A program made the position numbers and the translations under genes. Source: JAJUFS01 sp964599565 (lineage in GTDB: Bacteria > Pseudomonadota > Gammaproteobacteria > Natronospirales > JAJUFS01). Taken from it: a DNA stretch of 16,325 nt. The stretch is from contig CAZRFE010000054.1 of the NCBI GenBank assembly GCA_964599565.1, positions 1-16,325 on the forward strand, given 5' to 3'. The stretch's first letter is position 1. Every line of letters starts with the position of its first letter. The notes beneath the pieces were generated by a model. It saw nothing but the letters and a program-made list of their open reading frames with translations. It did no database searches and was not told the DNA's origin. Below, in pieces: positions 8,307-15,591 of this stretch.

Positions 8307-8330
8307 GCGGGAGCGGTTTCAGCCGCTTGA
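8307..8330 (+). repeat. Decayed REP-like repeat before lysS
   Basis: GGGAGCGGTTTCAGCCGC at 8309-8326 matches the repeat core AGGAGCGGCTTCAGCCGC seen at 10480 and 10512 in 16 of 18 positions. It can still form a six-pair stem (8313-8318 with 8321-8326, including one G-U pair). It sits eight bases after the prfB stop, inside the prfB-lysS spacer, and is followed closely by the lysS ribosome site. Confidence 0.55.
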
Positions 8331-8346
8331 TGAAGAAGGGCAGGAA

Positions 8347-9834
8347 ATGAGCCAGAACGAAGAGAACAGACTCATCACCGAACGGCGCGAAAAGCTGCGC
8401 GCGCTGCGCGAAGCAGGTCCGGTGTTCCCGAACGATTTTCGCCGCGATGCGCTGGCGGATGACCTGCACGGCATGTACGGACACATGGATGACGCGCATC
8501 TCGATGCCGAGAACATTCGCGTGCATGTTGCAGGCCGCATGATGGCGAAGCGTGTCATGGGCAAGGCGAGTTTCATCCACATCCAGGATGAATCCGGCCG
8601 CATCCAGGTGTTCCTGCAGCGCGACGATCTTCCCGAAGGCGTCTACCAGGCGTTCAAGAGCTGGGACATCGGCGACATCGTCGCGGCGGAAGGCGTGCTG
8701 TTCCGCACGAAGACGGGCGAGCTTTCGGTGAAGGCGGACCAGTTCCGCCTGCTGACGAAATCGCTGCGCCCGCTGCCGGACAAGTACCATGGCATCAGTG
8801 ACACCGAACTGCGTTACCGGCAGCGCTACGTCGATCTCATCATGAGCGAGCACTCGCGCGAGGTATTCCGCAGGCGCACGCGCATCGTGCAGTTCATCCG
8901 CGATTTCATGAACGGCCACGGCTTCATGGAAGTCGAGACGCCGATGATGCAGGCGATACCGGGCGGCGCCATCGCGCGCCCGTTCGTCACGCACCACAAC
9001 ACGCTCGACATGCGGCTTTATCTTCGCATCGCGCCGGAGCTTTATCTCAAGCGCCTGGTGGTCGGCGGCTTCGAGCGCGTGTATGAAATCAACCGCAACT
9101 TCCGCAACGAGGGCGTGTCCACGCGGCACAATCCCGAGTTCACCATGCTCGAGTTCTACTGGGCATACGCGGACTACCGCGACCTGCTGGATTTCACGGA
9201 ACGCATGATGCGCGGCATTGCCGAAGCCGTGTGCGAATCGACGGTCGTGAAGTACCAGGGCGAGGAATTCGATTTCGGCAAGCCGTTCGCGCGCATGACG
9301 GTGAAGGAAGCGGTCGCGGCATACAACCCGGATTTCGACGCCGCGCGCTTCAATGACCGTGAGTATCTCGCCGGTCTGTGCGCGCAGCTGAAGATTCCCG
9401 TGCAGAAGAATCATGGCGCGGGAAAACTCCTGATCGAACTGTTCGAGAAGACCGTCGAAGGCCAGCTCAAGGATCCGACGTTCATCACGCAGTACCCGAC
9501 GGAAGTCTCGCCGCTTTCACGGCGCAACGATGAAGACCCGACCGTCACGGACCGTTTCGAGTTCTTCGTCGGCGGCCGCGAAATCGCGAACGGTTTCTCC
9601 GAGCTCAACGATCCCGAAGACCAGGCGGAACGATTCCGCGAGCAGGTGGCGGCGAAGGATGCGGGTGACGATGAAGCCATGTTCTACGACGCGGATTACA
9701 TTCGCGCGCTCGAATACGGCATGCCGCCGACGGCGGGCGAGGGTATCGGCATCGACCGGCTCGTCATGCTGTTCACCGATTCGCCGTCGATACGGGATGT
9801 GCTGCTGTTCCCGGCCATGCGGCCCGAAGACTGA
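8347..9834 (+). CDS. lysS: Lysyl-tRNA synthetase, class II
   Basis: Attaches lysine to tRNA-Lys in the cytosol. The 495-residue product aligns by eye with E. coli LysS (505) from REKLRALREAG and FPNDFRRD onward. The N-terminal OB fold for anticodon binding spans about 60-150 (VAGRMMAKRVMGKASFIHIQD). Class II motif 1 lies in the FMEVETPMMQAIPGGA block, motif 2 in FRNEGVSTRHNPEFTMLEFY, and motif 3 in GIGIDRLVMLFTDSPSIRDV near the C-terminus. The ATG at 8347 is preceded by GAAGGGCAGGAA. It follows prfB by 47 bases, so the two are probably one unit, and a strong terminator comes straight after. Nothing is missing. Confidence 0.97.
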   Translation: MSQNEENRLITERREKLRALREAGPVFPNDFRRDALADDLHGMYGHMDDAHLDAENIRVHVAGRMMAKRVMGKASFIHIQDESGRIQVFLQRDDLPEGVYQAFKSWDIGDIVAAEGVLFRTKTGELSVKADQFRLLTKSLRPLPDKYHGISDTELRYRQRYVDLIMSEHSREVFRRRTRIVQFIRDFMNGHGFMEVETPMMQAIPGGAIARPFVTHHNTLDMRLYLRIAPELYLKRLVVGGFERVYEINRNFRNEGVSTRHNPEFTMLEFYWAYADYRDLLDFTERMMRGIAEAVCESTVVKYQGEEFDFGKPFARMTVKEAVAAYNPDFDAARFNDREYLAGLCAQLKIPVQKNHGAGKLLIELFEKTVEGQLKDPTFITQYPTEVSPLSRRNDEDPTVTDRFEFFVGGREIANGFSELNDPEDQAERFREQVAAKDAGDDEAMFYDADYIRALEYGMPPTAGEGIGIDRLVMLFTDSPSIRDVLLFPAMRPED

Positions 9835-9839
9835 ACGAC

Positions 9840-9864
9840 AACGCCGGTTCGCGCCGGCGTTTTT
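9840..9864 (+). terminator. Rho-independent terminator after lysS
   Basis: AACGCCGG (9840-9847) pairs with CCGGCGTT (9854-9861) around a TTCGCG loop, and the right arm runs into a T-tract (9860-9864). It begins five bases after the lysS stop and ends the prfB-lysS unit. Confidence 0.9.
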
Positions 9865-9881
9865 CATTGCGGGAGGAAATC

Positions 9882-10499
9882 ATGACGTATCGCGTGCACG
9901 GGATGAGCGTTTCCGGCAACTGCCACAAGGCGCGGCAGATTCTCGAACTCACGGACCAGCCGTACGAGTGGGTCGAGATCGACAGCGCACACGGCGGTAC
10001 GCGAACGCCGGAATTCCTCGCATTGAATCGGAATGGCAAGGTGCCGGTGCTCGAACTTGGCGACGGTCGCGTGCTGGCGGAGTCGAACGCGATCCTTTGC
10101 TATCTCGCGGATGGCACGCCGTGGCTTCCCGAAGACCGTTTCGCGAAGGCGCAGGTCATGCAGTGGATGTTCTTCGAGCAGTACAGCCATGAGCCGTTCG
10201 TGGCTGTCCCGCGCTTCATCGAAATGTTCCTGCCCGAAGATCATCCGCGGCGCGCGGAGCTGCCGGGGCTGATCGAGCGCGGGAGACAGGCGCTCGCCGT
10301 GATGGATGATCACCTGGCATCGCGAAGCTTTCTTGTCGATGACGCACCGACGATTGCGGATATCGCGCTGCACGCGTACACGCACTGCGCGGCGGATGGC
10401 GGTTTCGATCTTGGTGAATTTCCGAACGTGTGCCGGTGGCTGGAGCAATTGCAGGATGCGGGTTTCAAGCCCGTGGTGCAGGAGCGGCTTCAGCCGTGA
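9882..10499 (+). CDS. Glutathione S-transferase family protein
   Basis: A 205-residue cytosolic GST-like protein. The N-terminal thioredoxin fold (about 1-80) includes the active-site region GMSVSGNCHKARQIL, the cis-proline motif GKVPVLEL, and the glutathione-binding LAESNAILCYLA. The C-terminal helical domain holds the N-capping box motif APTIADIALHAYTH near 155-170. Substrate is unknown; the class is not assigned. The ATG at 9882 has a strong GGGAGGAAA six bases upstream. A TTG at 9869-frame extension further up is unlikely because it would include the ribosome site. The last codons (ERLQP and the stop) lie inside a repeat copy, so the native C-terminus may have been replaced. The gene has its own space after the lysS terminator and is convergent with ygfZ. 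Confidence 0.88.
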   Translation: MTYRVHGMSVSGNCHKARQILELTDQPYEWVEIDSAHGGTRTPEFLALNRNGKVPVLELGDGRVLAESNAILCYLADGTPWLPEDRFAKAQVMQWMFFEQYSHEPFVAVPRFIEMFLPEDHPRRAELPGLIERGRQALAVMDDHLASRSFLVDDAPTIADIALHAYTHCAADGGFDLGEFPNVCRWLEQLQDAGFKPVVQERLQP

Positions 10500-10528
10500 A
10501 GCCGGAAATCGCGGCTGAAGCCGCTCCT
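10480..10528. repeat. Inverted pair of REP-like repeats between convergent genes
   Basis: AGGAGCGGCTTCAGCCG at 10480-10496 is repeated in perfect inverted form at 10512-10528 with a 15-base spacer. Each unit is also a small hairpin by itself (GCGGCT-TC-AGCCGC in the right-hand unit). Elements of this core (GTAGGAGCGGCTTCAGCCGC) are, to my knowledge, common between genes in xanthomonads, with relatives in Pseudomonas. The left unit encodes the end of the GST gene; the right unit overlaps the first bases of the ygfZ stop codon. It could serve as a two-way transcription end. Confidence 0.85.
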
Positions 10529-11426
10529 ACAGCACGCGGTGGATCGCATGGCCGTTCACGGTCAATGGCTTGTCCCTGTCGTCGAGGTTTGCGACGGCGA
10601 GCATGAGCTGTCCCGAATCCGCCGGCGCAATGTTGACGATCTCGCCCGCCGCGCGGTCGTCGCCGGTGCGGATCACGTCGCCGGCATTTGCATTACCGCC
10701 GAGAAACACCGCCGCGCGTTTCTTCACGCGCCCGAGATACTTCATTCGCGCGATGATTTCCTGGCCCGTGTAGCAGCCCTTCCTGAAACTGATCGCGCCG
10801 AGTTCATCGAGGTTCAAGTGCTGCGCGATATGCGCATCGTGATTCGCGTCGCTGATGCGCGGCAGTCCGCAGAGTATGTCCCAGCGCGCGAGATCGTCGT
10901 TCGATCCCTCATCGATCGCGAATGCGGGCAGCGAATGCCCGGGGCCGAAGATTTCCACGCGTGGCACGGGGCCGGGCAACCCGAGGAACACGCAATCGCC
11001 GTGCGCCACGGCCTCGTTCCGCTTCGGCGCGGGCAGGTTCGCGCCAGCGAGAACTTCCGGCAGCGCGATACCGGCGAGCGCGATACCGCGCACATCGTCC
11101 GCCGGCTCGATCGTCACCTTCGCGCGCAGCACGAACATGCCGAGGCGCTGCACAAACGCATCGAAGATCGCGGCGTCGACGACAAGCCAGCAGCCATCGC
11201 TGTGCTTCAGCACGCGAAGGAACGCAAGCACGCGACCTTTCGGGCTGCTGTAGCTGGAAAGCTGGCCGGGATTTTCGTCGAGTGCTGCGATGTCGTTCGA
11301 GAACTGGCCTTGCAGCAGCGCTGCGGCATCCGCTCCGCTGACACGCACGATGCGATGTGCGTTCATCGGCACGGCCGCGGCGCGTTCGGGAAACCATCGG
11401 CGAATGTCTGCCATTGCGTCTGTCAT
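10527..11426 (-). CDS. ygfZ: Folate-binding protein YgfZ (iron-sulfur cluster maturation)
   Basis: Tetrahydrofolate-binding protein of the GcvT-like fold that supports assembly or repair of certain iron-sulfur enzymes; the mitochondrial relative is IBA57. The signature KGCYTGQE lies at 216-223, with the conserved Cys218, followed by IIARMKYLGRVKKR. The N-terminal half shows IVRVSGADAAALLQGQFSND and SSPKGRVLAFLRV, both typical. The product has 299 residues, a little shorter than E. coli YgfZ (326). I chose ATG at 11426; a second ATG four codons in (11414) is possible and no clear ribosome site decides. The stop TAG is formed by the edge of the repeat at 10512-10528. It is divergent from the succinate dehydrogenase block. 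In E. coli ygfZ is divergent from sdhE-ygfX, so the link is conserved in spirit. Confidence 0.92.
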   Translation of the reverse strand: MTDAMADIRRWFPERAAAVPMNAHRIVRVSGADAAALLQGQFSNDIAALDENPGQLSSYSSPKGRVLAFLRVLKHSDGCWLVVDAAIFDAFVQRLGMFVLRAKVTIEPADDVRGIALAGIALPEVLAGANLPAPKRNEAVAHGDCVFLGLPGPVPRVEIFGPGHSLPAFAIDEGSNDDLARWDILCGLPRISDANHDAHIAQHLNLDELGAISFRKGCYTGQEIIARMKYLGRVKKRAAVFLGGNANAGDVIRTGDDRAAGEIVNIAPADSGQLMLAVANLDDRDKPLTVNGHAIHRVL

Positions 11427-11590
11427 ATCGGTGAGCGATGCCCGGCGGGATCAGGGGCGGCAATGATAAGTCACGCGCTGGTGATGAAAAAGCGCGTGTT
11501 TCCCGCGCTCGCCGGCCGCGAACATTGCGGGAAAGCGCCGCATTTCTTACACTTGTCGCCCTCATCAGCAGCCCTTCCGCACTCGACAGC
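11427..11590. promoter_or_regulatory. Divergent promoter region between ygfZ and the sdh block
   Basis: For the plus strand, TTGCGG (11525-11530) and TACACT (11548-11553) are 17 bases apart and would start a transcript near 11560, giving a leader of about 30 bases before the SDHAF4-like gene. For the minus strand, TATCAT (11468-11463) is a fair -10 box for ygfZ with a poor -35. No clear operator or riboswitch was recognised. Confidence 0.45.
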
Positions 11591-11776
11591 ATGTCCGACG
11601 GTTCACACAGCGATTTCGATGGCAGGCCCGGCGAGCCGAAACTCTGGCAGCCGAAGGTTTCGCCGGCGGAAAGTACCGCGGAGCAGAGCCCGAAGGAGTA
11701 CGGCGGTCGCAAGGACGGCCTTGATCCCACCCGTTACGGGGACTGGGAGAAGAACGGGCGCTGCATCGACTTCTGA
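11591..11776 (+). CDS. Succinate dehydrogenase assembly factor 4-like protein (DUF1674)
   Basis: A 61-residue protein whose C-terminus EYGGRKDGLDPTRYGDWEKN followed by GRCIDF is the hallmark of the DUF1674/SDHAF4 family. In mitochondria SDHAF4 (Sdh8) binds the flavinylated SdhA subunit, limits damaging auto-oxidation and helps its union with SdhB; the bacterial role is inferred from this and from the position just ahead of sdhC. The N-terminal half is hydrophilic and shows no motif. I chose ATG 11591 because the frame upstream is not conserved in kind and a promoter candidate lies at 11525-11553; the frame itself is open back to 11438. The gene is 57 bases from sdhC and would be the first of the operon. 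Confidence 0.88.
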   Translation: MSDGSHSDFDGRPGEPKLWQPKVSPAESTAEQSPKEYGGRKDGLDPTRYGDWEKNGRCIDF

Positions 11777-11833
11777 TTCCCGCTTGTGCCGCTTCCGTTC
11801 GGGAGACGGCGCCAGATATATAAGGAAGGATTC

Positions 11834-12277
11834 ATGAGCGCGTCGAACAAACCCGCGTCCGGCGGTTACCAGACAGATCAGCCGCGTTTCGACCGTCCGC
11901 TGTCACCGCACCTGTCGGTGTATCGCTGGCAGATCACGATGACCTTGTCGATCCTGCATCGCGCCGCGGGGCTTGCGCTGTCGATCGGCTCGCTGGTGCT
12001 GGCCTGGTGGCTCACGGCAGCGGCTGTCGGCGGCGACTATTACGCGTGGGTCGCGGACATTCTTGGCTCGCCCGCTGGGCTCGTATTCCTCACGGGCTGG
12101 TCGCTTGCCTTCTTCTATCACCTTGGCAACGGCATCCGGCACCTGCTGTGGGACGTGGGCTTCGGTTTCGAGATTCCCGCCTTCTACGCAACGGGCTGGA
12201 CCGTTGTTGCATTCACGGTAATGGCGACGGCGCTCACCTGGTGGTGCGCGTGGGCGCGGATCGGAGGTGGCGCATGA
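11834..12277 (+). CDS. sdhC: Succinate dehydrogenase cytochrome b556 subunit SdhC
   Basis: Membrane anchor of respiratory complex II that, with SdhD, holds heme b and the ubiquinone site. The 147-residue product shows the family opening RPLSPHLSVYRWQITMTLSI followed by LHRAAG, where the Ser and Arg of SILHR belong to the quinone site, then three transmembrane helices (about 38-60, 78-100 and 118-140). The helix II motif HLGNGIRHLLWD contains His96, the expected heme ligand. The ATG at 11834 is preceded by AAGGAAGGA, a strong ribosome site. The stop overlaps the sdhD start as ATGA. The N-terminal 20 residues are polar and slightly longer than in E. coli (129 residues total). Confidence 0.96.
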   Translation: MSASNKPASGGYQTDQPRFDRPLSPHLSVYRWQITMTLSILHRAAGLALSIGSLVLAWWLTAAAVGGDYYAWVADILGSPAGLVFLTGWSLAFFYHLGNGIRHLLWDVGFGFEIPAFYATGWTVVAFTVMATALTWWCAWARIGGGA

Positions 12278-12651
12278 TGCAGACACCGCTGAAACGCGTG
12301 AAGGGTCTTGGTTCCGCGAAGAGCGGCACCGAGCATTTCTGGCTGCAGCGCATTACCGCCATCGCGCTCGCGCCGCTCGGCATCTGGTTCGTGTATTCGG
12401 TGCTCACGCTCATCGGTGCGGATCACGCGGGCGTTGCCGCGTGGATGCGTCACCCGCTGAACGGCACGCTGCTCGCACTCATGACGGCGACCCTGTTCTG
12501 GCATTCCAAGCTCGGCGTGCAGGTGGTGTTCGAGGATTACGTTCACGCCGAGTGGCTGAAATTCACCGCACTCATACTCAACAACTTCATTCACGTGCTG
12601 CTTGGCGCTGCCGCTGTCATCAGCGTGCTGCGCGTCGCGTTCGGGGGCTGA
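12274..12651 (+). CDS. sdhD: Succinate dehydrogenase membrane anchor subunit SdhD
   Basis: Second membrane anchor of complex II. The 125-residue product has three hydrophobic segments (about 27-49, 62-82 and 98-120). In the middle one FWHSKLGVQVVFEDYVHAEW supplies His77 as heme b ligand and, eleven residues on, the Asp88-Tyr89 pair; E. coli has the same spacing (His71, Asp82, Tyr83), with Tyr at the quinone site. GGAGGTGG precedes the start. ATG 12274 overlaps the sdhC stop; ATG 12277 is the next codon and could be used instead. It is followed three bases later by sdhA. Confidence 0.94.
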   Translation: MMQTPLKRVKGLGSAKSGTEHFWLQRITAIALAPLGIWFVYSVLTLIGADHAGVAAWMRHPLNGTLLALMTATLFWHSKLGVQVVFEDYVHAEWLKFTALILNNFIHVLLGAAAVISVLRVAFGG

Positions 12652-12654
12652 TTC

Positions 12655-14457
12655 ATGACCAATGCCATGCAGGATTACACGATCGTCGACCACACCTATG
12701 ACGTGGTCGTGGTCGGTGCCGGCGGCGCGGGACTGCGCGCGACCGTCGGTCTCGTCGAACTCGGCTTCAAGACGGCATGCGTGACGAAAGTGTTCCCGAC
12801 GCGCTCGCACACGGTTGCAGCGCAGGGCGGTATCTCCGCATCGCTCGGCAACATGGGCGAGGACGACTGGCGCTGGCACATGTACGACACCGTGAAAGGT
12901 TCGGACTGGCTCGGCGACCAGGACGCGATCGAATACATGTGCAAGGAAGCGCCGCAGGCCGTGATCGAGCTTGAGCATTACGGCATGCCGTTCTCGCGCA
13001 CGGAAGAGGGCAGGATCTACCAGCGCCCGTTCGGCGGCATGACGACGCACTTCGGCAAGGGCACGGCGCAGCGCACCTGTGCGGCAGCGGATCGCACCGG
13101 CCACGCCATGCTGCATACGCTCTACCAGCAGGCGCTGAAGCATCACGCCGAGTTCTTCATCGAATACTTCGCGCTCGACCTCATCATGGAAGACGGCGCA
13201 TGCCGCGGCGTGATCGCGTGGAATCTTGCCGATGGCACGATTCACCGTTTCCGTGCGCAGACAGTGATTCTTGCCACCGGCGGTTACGGTCGCGCGTACT
13301 TCTCCTGCACGTCCGCACACACCTGCACGGGCGACGGCAACGCGATGGTGCTGCGCGCGGGCCTGCCGTTGCAGGACATGGAATTCGTGCAGTTCCATCC
13401 GACGGGCATCTACGGCGCCGGCTGTCTCATCACGGAAGGCGTGCGCGGCGAGGGCGGTTATCTCACCAACAAGGACGGCGAGCGTTTCATGGAACGCTAC
13501 GCGCCGAACGCGAAGGATCTCGCATCGCGTGACGTCGTCTCGCGCTCGATGACCATCGAGATTCGCGAAGGCCGCGGCGTCGGTCCCGAGAACGATCACA
13601 TCTATCTCAACCTCATGCACCTCGGTCCCGAAGTCATCGAGAAGCGCCTGCCCGGCATTGCCGAGACCGCGAAGATCTTCGCGGGTGTCGATGTCACGAA
13701 GCAGCCGATTCCCGTCATCCCGACGGTTCACTACAACATGGGCGGCATTCCCGCGCTGTACACCGGCGAAGTCGTCACCTCGAAGGACGGCAATCCGGAC
13801 ACCGTTGTCCCGGGACTCATGGCAGTCGGCGAGGCGGCATGCGTGTCCGTGCACGGCGCGAACCGTCTCGGCTCGAACTCGCTGCTCGATCTCGTGGTGT
13901 TCGGGCGTTCCGCCGCACAGCGCTGCGGCGAAATCCTGAAACCCGGTGCGCGCCAGAAGCCGCTGCCGGACATGGCGGGCGAGGAAACCTTCAAGCGGCT
14001 GACGACGCTTCGCAACAGCGGTACGAGCGGAAGCCGCAATACGGCCGACATCCGCCTCGACATGCAGAAGACCATGCAGGGGCATGCCGCGGTGTTCCGC
14101 ACCGGCGAGGTGATGGAAGAAGGGCTTGCGAAGCTGAAGAACGTATACAGGTCGTTCGAGCAGGTGCGCGTCTCCGATACGAGCATGATCTGGAATTCCG
14201 ATCTCGTCGAAACGCTGGAACTCGACAACCTGCTCAACCAGGCGATGGTGACGCTCACCTCCGCGATCAACCGCAAGGAATCGCGCGGCGCGCACGCACG
14301 CGAGGATTTCCCGGAACGTGACGATGAGAAATGGATGAAGCACACGCTGTCGTGGATCGACACGCAGGGCAACGTGACGTTCGATTACCGTCCCGTGCAC
14401 ATGAAGACGCTGACGGATGAGGTGGAAGTCGTTCCGCCGAAGCAGCGTACTTACTGA
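12655..14457 (+). CDS. sdhA: Succinate dehydrogenase flavoprotein subunit SdhA
   Basis: Catalytic subunit of complex II; oxidises succinate to fumarate and passes electrons through covalent FAD to SdhB. The 600-residue product has the dinucleotide-binding VVVGAGGAGLRA (about 16-27), the covalent flavin site RSHTVAAQGG with His52, the substrate-site motifs FHPTGIYGAG, SRDVVSRSMTIEIREGRG, HYNMGGIP and VHGANRLGSNSLLDLVVFGR, and the C-terminal domain ending TLSWIDTQGNVTFDYRPVHM. Length and motifs match the E. coli enzyme (588). The start at 12655 lies three bases after sdhD with a G-rich ribosome site. SdhE, which promotes its flavinylation, is encoded downstream. Confidence 0.98.
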   Translation: MTNAMQDYTIVDHTYDVVVVGAGGAGLRATVGLVELGFKTACVTKVFPTRSHTVAAQGGISASLGNMGEDDWRWHMYDTVKGSDWLGDQDAIEYMCKEAPQAVIELEHYGMPFSRTEEGRIYQRPFGGMTTHFGKGTAQRTCAAADRTGHAMLHTLYQQALKHHAEFFIEYFALDLIMEDGACRGVIAWNLADGTIHRFRAQTVILATGGYGRAYFSCTSAHTCTGDGNAMVLRAGLPLQDMEFVQFHPTGIYGAGCLITEGVRGEGGYLTNKDGERFMERYAPNAKDLASRDVVSRSMTIEIREGRGVGPENDHIYLNLMHLGPEVIEKRLPGIAETAKIFAGVDVTKQPIPVIPTVHYNMGGIPALYTGEVVTSKDGNPDTVVPGLMAVGEAACVSVHGANRLGSNSLLDLVVFGRSAAQRCGEILKPGARQKPLPDMAGEETFKRLTTLRNSGTSGSRNTADIRLDMQKTMQGHAAVFRTGEVMEEGLAKLKNVYRSFEQVRVSDTSMIWNSDLVETLELDNLLNQAMVTLTSAINRKESRGAHAREDFPERDDEKWMKHTLSWIDTQGNVTFDYRPVHMKTLTDEVEVVPPKQRTY

Positions 14458-14473
14458 GCCTGGTTCATCGAGG

Positions 14474-14500
14474 AATCGCGCCTGGAAAGGCGCTCCTACA
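14474..14500 (-). repeat. Single REP-like repeat between sdhA and sdhB
   Basis: Read on the minus strand this is TGTAGGAGCGCCTTTCCAGG followed by CGCGATTC: the same TGTAGGAGCG head as the repeat at 10512-10528 but with a different stem. GCGCCT (14478-14483) pairs with AGGCGC (14488-14493) around a GGAA tetraloop of GNRA type. It lies in the 82-base sdhA-sdhB spacer, the longest in the subunit genes, so it may tune the relative amount of sdhB transcript by stabilising the upstream 3' end. That effect is inference. Confidence 0.75.
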
Positions 14501-14539
14501 TTGCAGTAGCAGCGGCCGCGCTGCGCAGAGGAAGAAGAG

Positions 14540-15325
14540 ATGGCAGAGTTCACGCTTCCGAAGAATTCGAAGATCAACAGGAACGGCAAGGTCCACAAGG
14601 CGGACAAGGCAGCGACGAACGTCAAGACGTTCAAGGTCTACCGCTATGATCCGGACACCGGCGAGAATCCGCGCATCGACACCTACGAGATCGATCTCGA
14701 CAAGTGCGGCCCGATGGTTCTCGATGCCATCATCAAGATCAAGAACGAGATCGATTCGACGCTGACGTTCCGCCGCTCGTGCCGCGAAGGCATCTGCGGT
14801 TCCTGCGCGATGAACATCGACGGCGTGAACACGCTCGCCTGCACCTGCGCGATCGAAGACCTGAAGAACGACGTCAGCATCTATCCCTTGCCGCATCAGC
14901 CGGTGGTGAAGGATCTCGTCCCGGATCTCACCAATTTCTACGCGCAGTACGCGTCGATCGAACCGTGGCTGAAGACGACCACGCCGGCGCCGCCGGATCG
15001 CGAGCGCCTGCAGTCACCCGAAGACCGCGAAAAGCTCGACGGTCTGTACGAATGCATTCTCTGTGCGTGCTGCTCAACCTCCTGCCCGAGCTACTGGTGG
15101 AACAGCGAGCGCTACCTCGGCCCAGCGGTTCTCCTGCAGGCGCGCCGCTGGCTTGTCGACAGTCGCGATGAAGCGACCGGCGAGCGTCTCGATGATCTCG
15201 AGGATCCGTACAAGCTCTACCGCTGCCACACCATCATGAACTGCACGCGCACGTGTCCGAAGGGACTGAACCCGGCGCGTGCGATTGCGCAGACGAAGCA
15301 GGATCTGACGAAGAGAAAGATCTGA
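14540..15325 (+). CDS. sdhB: Succinate dehydrogenase iron-sulfur subunit SdhB
   Basis: Carries electrons from FAD in SdhA to the quinone site through three clusters. Cysteine pattern: [2Fe-2S] at Cys81, 86, 89 and 101 (CREGICGSCAMN...C); [4Fe-4S] at Cys172, 175, 178 and 239; [3Fe-4S] at Cys182, 229 and 235 (CHTIMNCTRTCPKGLNP). The spacing is the same as in E. coli SdhB. 261 residues, about 20 more than E. coli, because of a lysine-rich N-terminal segment (PKNSKINRNGKVHKADK) ahead of the ferredoxin domain. The start ATG 14540 follows GAGGAAGAAG. The gene is separated from sdhA by a repeat and from sdhE by 23 bases. Confidence 0.97.
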   Translation: MAEFTLPKNSKINRNGKVHKADKAATNVKTFKVYRYDPDTGENPRIDTYEIDLDKCGPMVLDAIIKIKNEIDSTLTFRRSCREGICGSCAMNIDGVNTLACTCAIEDLKNDVSIYPLPHQPVVKDLVPDLTNFYAQYASIEPWLKTTTPAPPDRERLQSPEDREKLDGLYECILCACCSTSCPSYWWNSERYLGPAVLLQARRWLVDSRDEATGERLDDLEDPYKLYRCHTIMNCTRTCPKGLNPARAIAQTKQDLTKRKI

Positions 15326-15348
15326 GCCAGCGGGCCGGCTGCGACACG

Positions 15349-15591
15349 ATGAACGACACTGCACGTCTTCGCTGGCTTTGCCGTCGCGGCATGAAGGAAC
15401 TCGACGTGCTGCTCGAACGCTACCTTGAACGCGATTACGCGCAGGCGCCGCAAGCGCAGCGTGCGGCGTTCCAGGCGCTGCTCGAATGCCAGGATCCCGT
15501 GCTGTGGGATTACGTGATGGAGCGCGCTCAACCTCAGGATGAGGACATGCAGGATGTCGTCCGGAAACTCGTATCCGCGCTGCGCGATTGA
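15349..15591 (+). CDS. sdhE: FAD assembly factor SdhE
   Basis: Small soluble protein that promotes covalent attachment of FAD to SdhA (and to fumarate reductase FrdA); the mitochondrial relative is SDHAF2/Sdh5. The 80-residue product has the diagnostic RGMKELD at 13-19 (the RGxxE motif), LLERYLERDY next, and the typical acidic stretch LLECQDPVLWDYVM. The ATG at 15349 follows sdhB by 23 bases; the ribosome site is weak, so it may rely on coupling or low-level initiation. The position straight after sdhB fits its role. A YgfX-like gene overlaps its end, the same partner as in enterics. Confidence 0.94.
   Translation: MNDTARLRWLCRRGMKELDVLLERYLERDYAQAPQAQRAAFQALLECQDPVLWDYVMERAQPQDEDMQDVVRKLVSALRD

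Noticed and set aside
11777..11833. TATATA before sdhC as a main sdh promoter
   Set aside because: The word is close to the ribosome site and lacks a -35 box; the promoter candidate upstream of the SDHAF4-like gene is better and the genes look like one unit.
10539..11837. A 432-codon plus-strand frame opposite ygfZ
   Set aside because: It is a shadow of ygfZ, whose KGCYTGQE motif and full length fix the coding strand.
12184..14634. An 816-codon open frame on the minus strand across sdhA
   Set aside because: It is the complement of a GC-rich gene with strong codon bias; its product is His/Arg/Val rich with no recognisable domain, and sdhA on the plus strand is certain.
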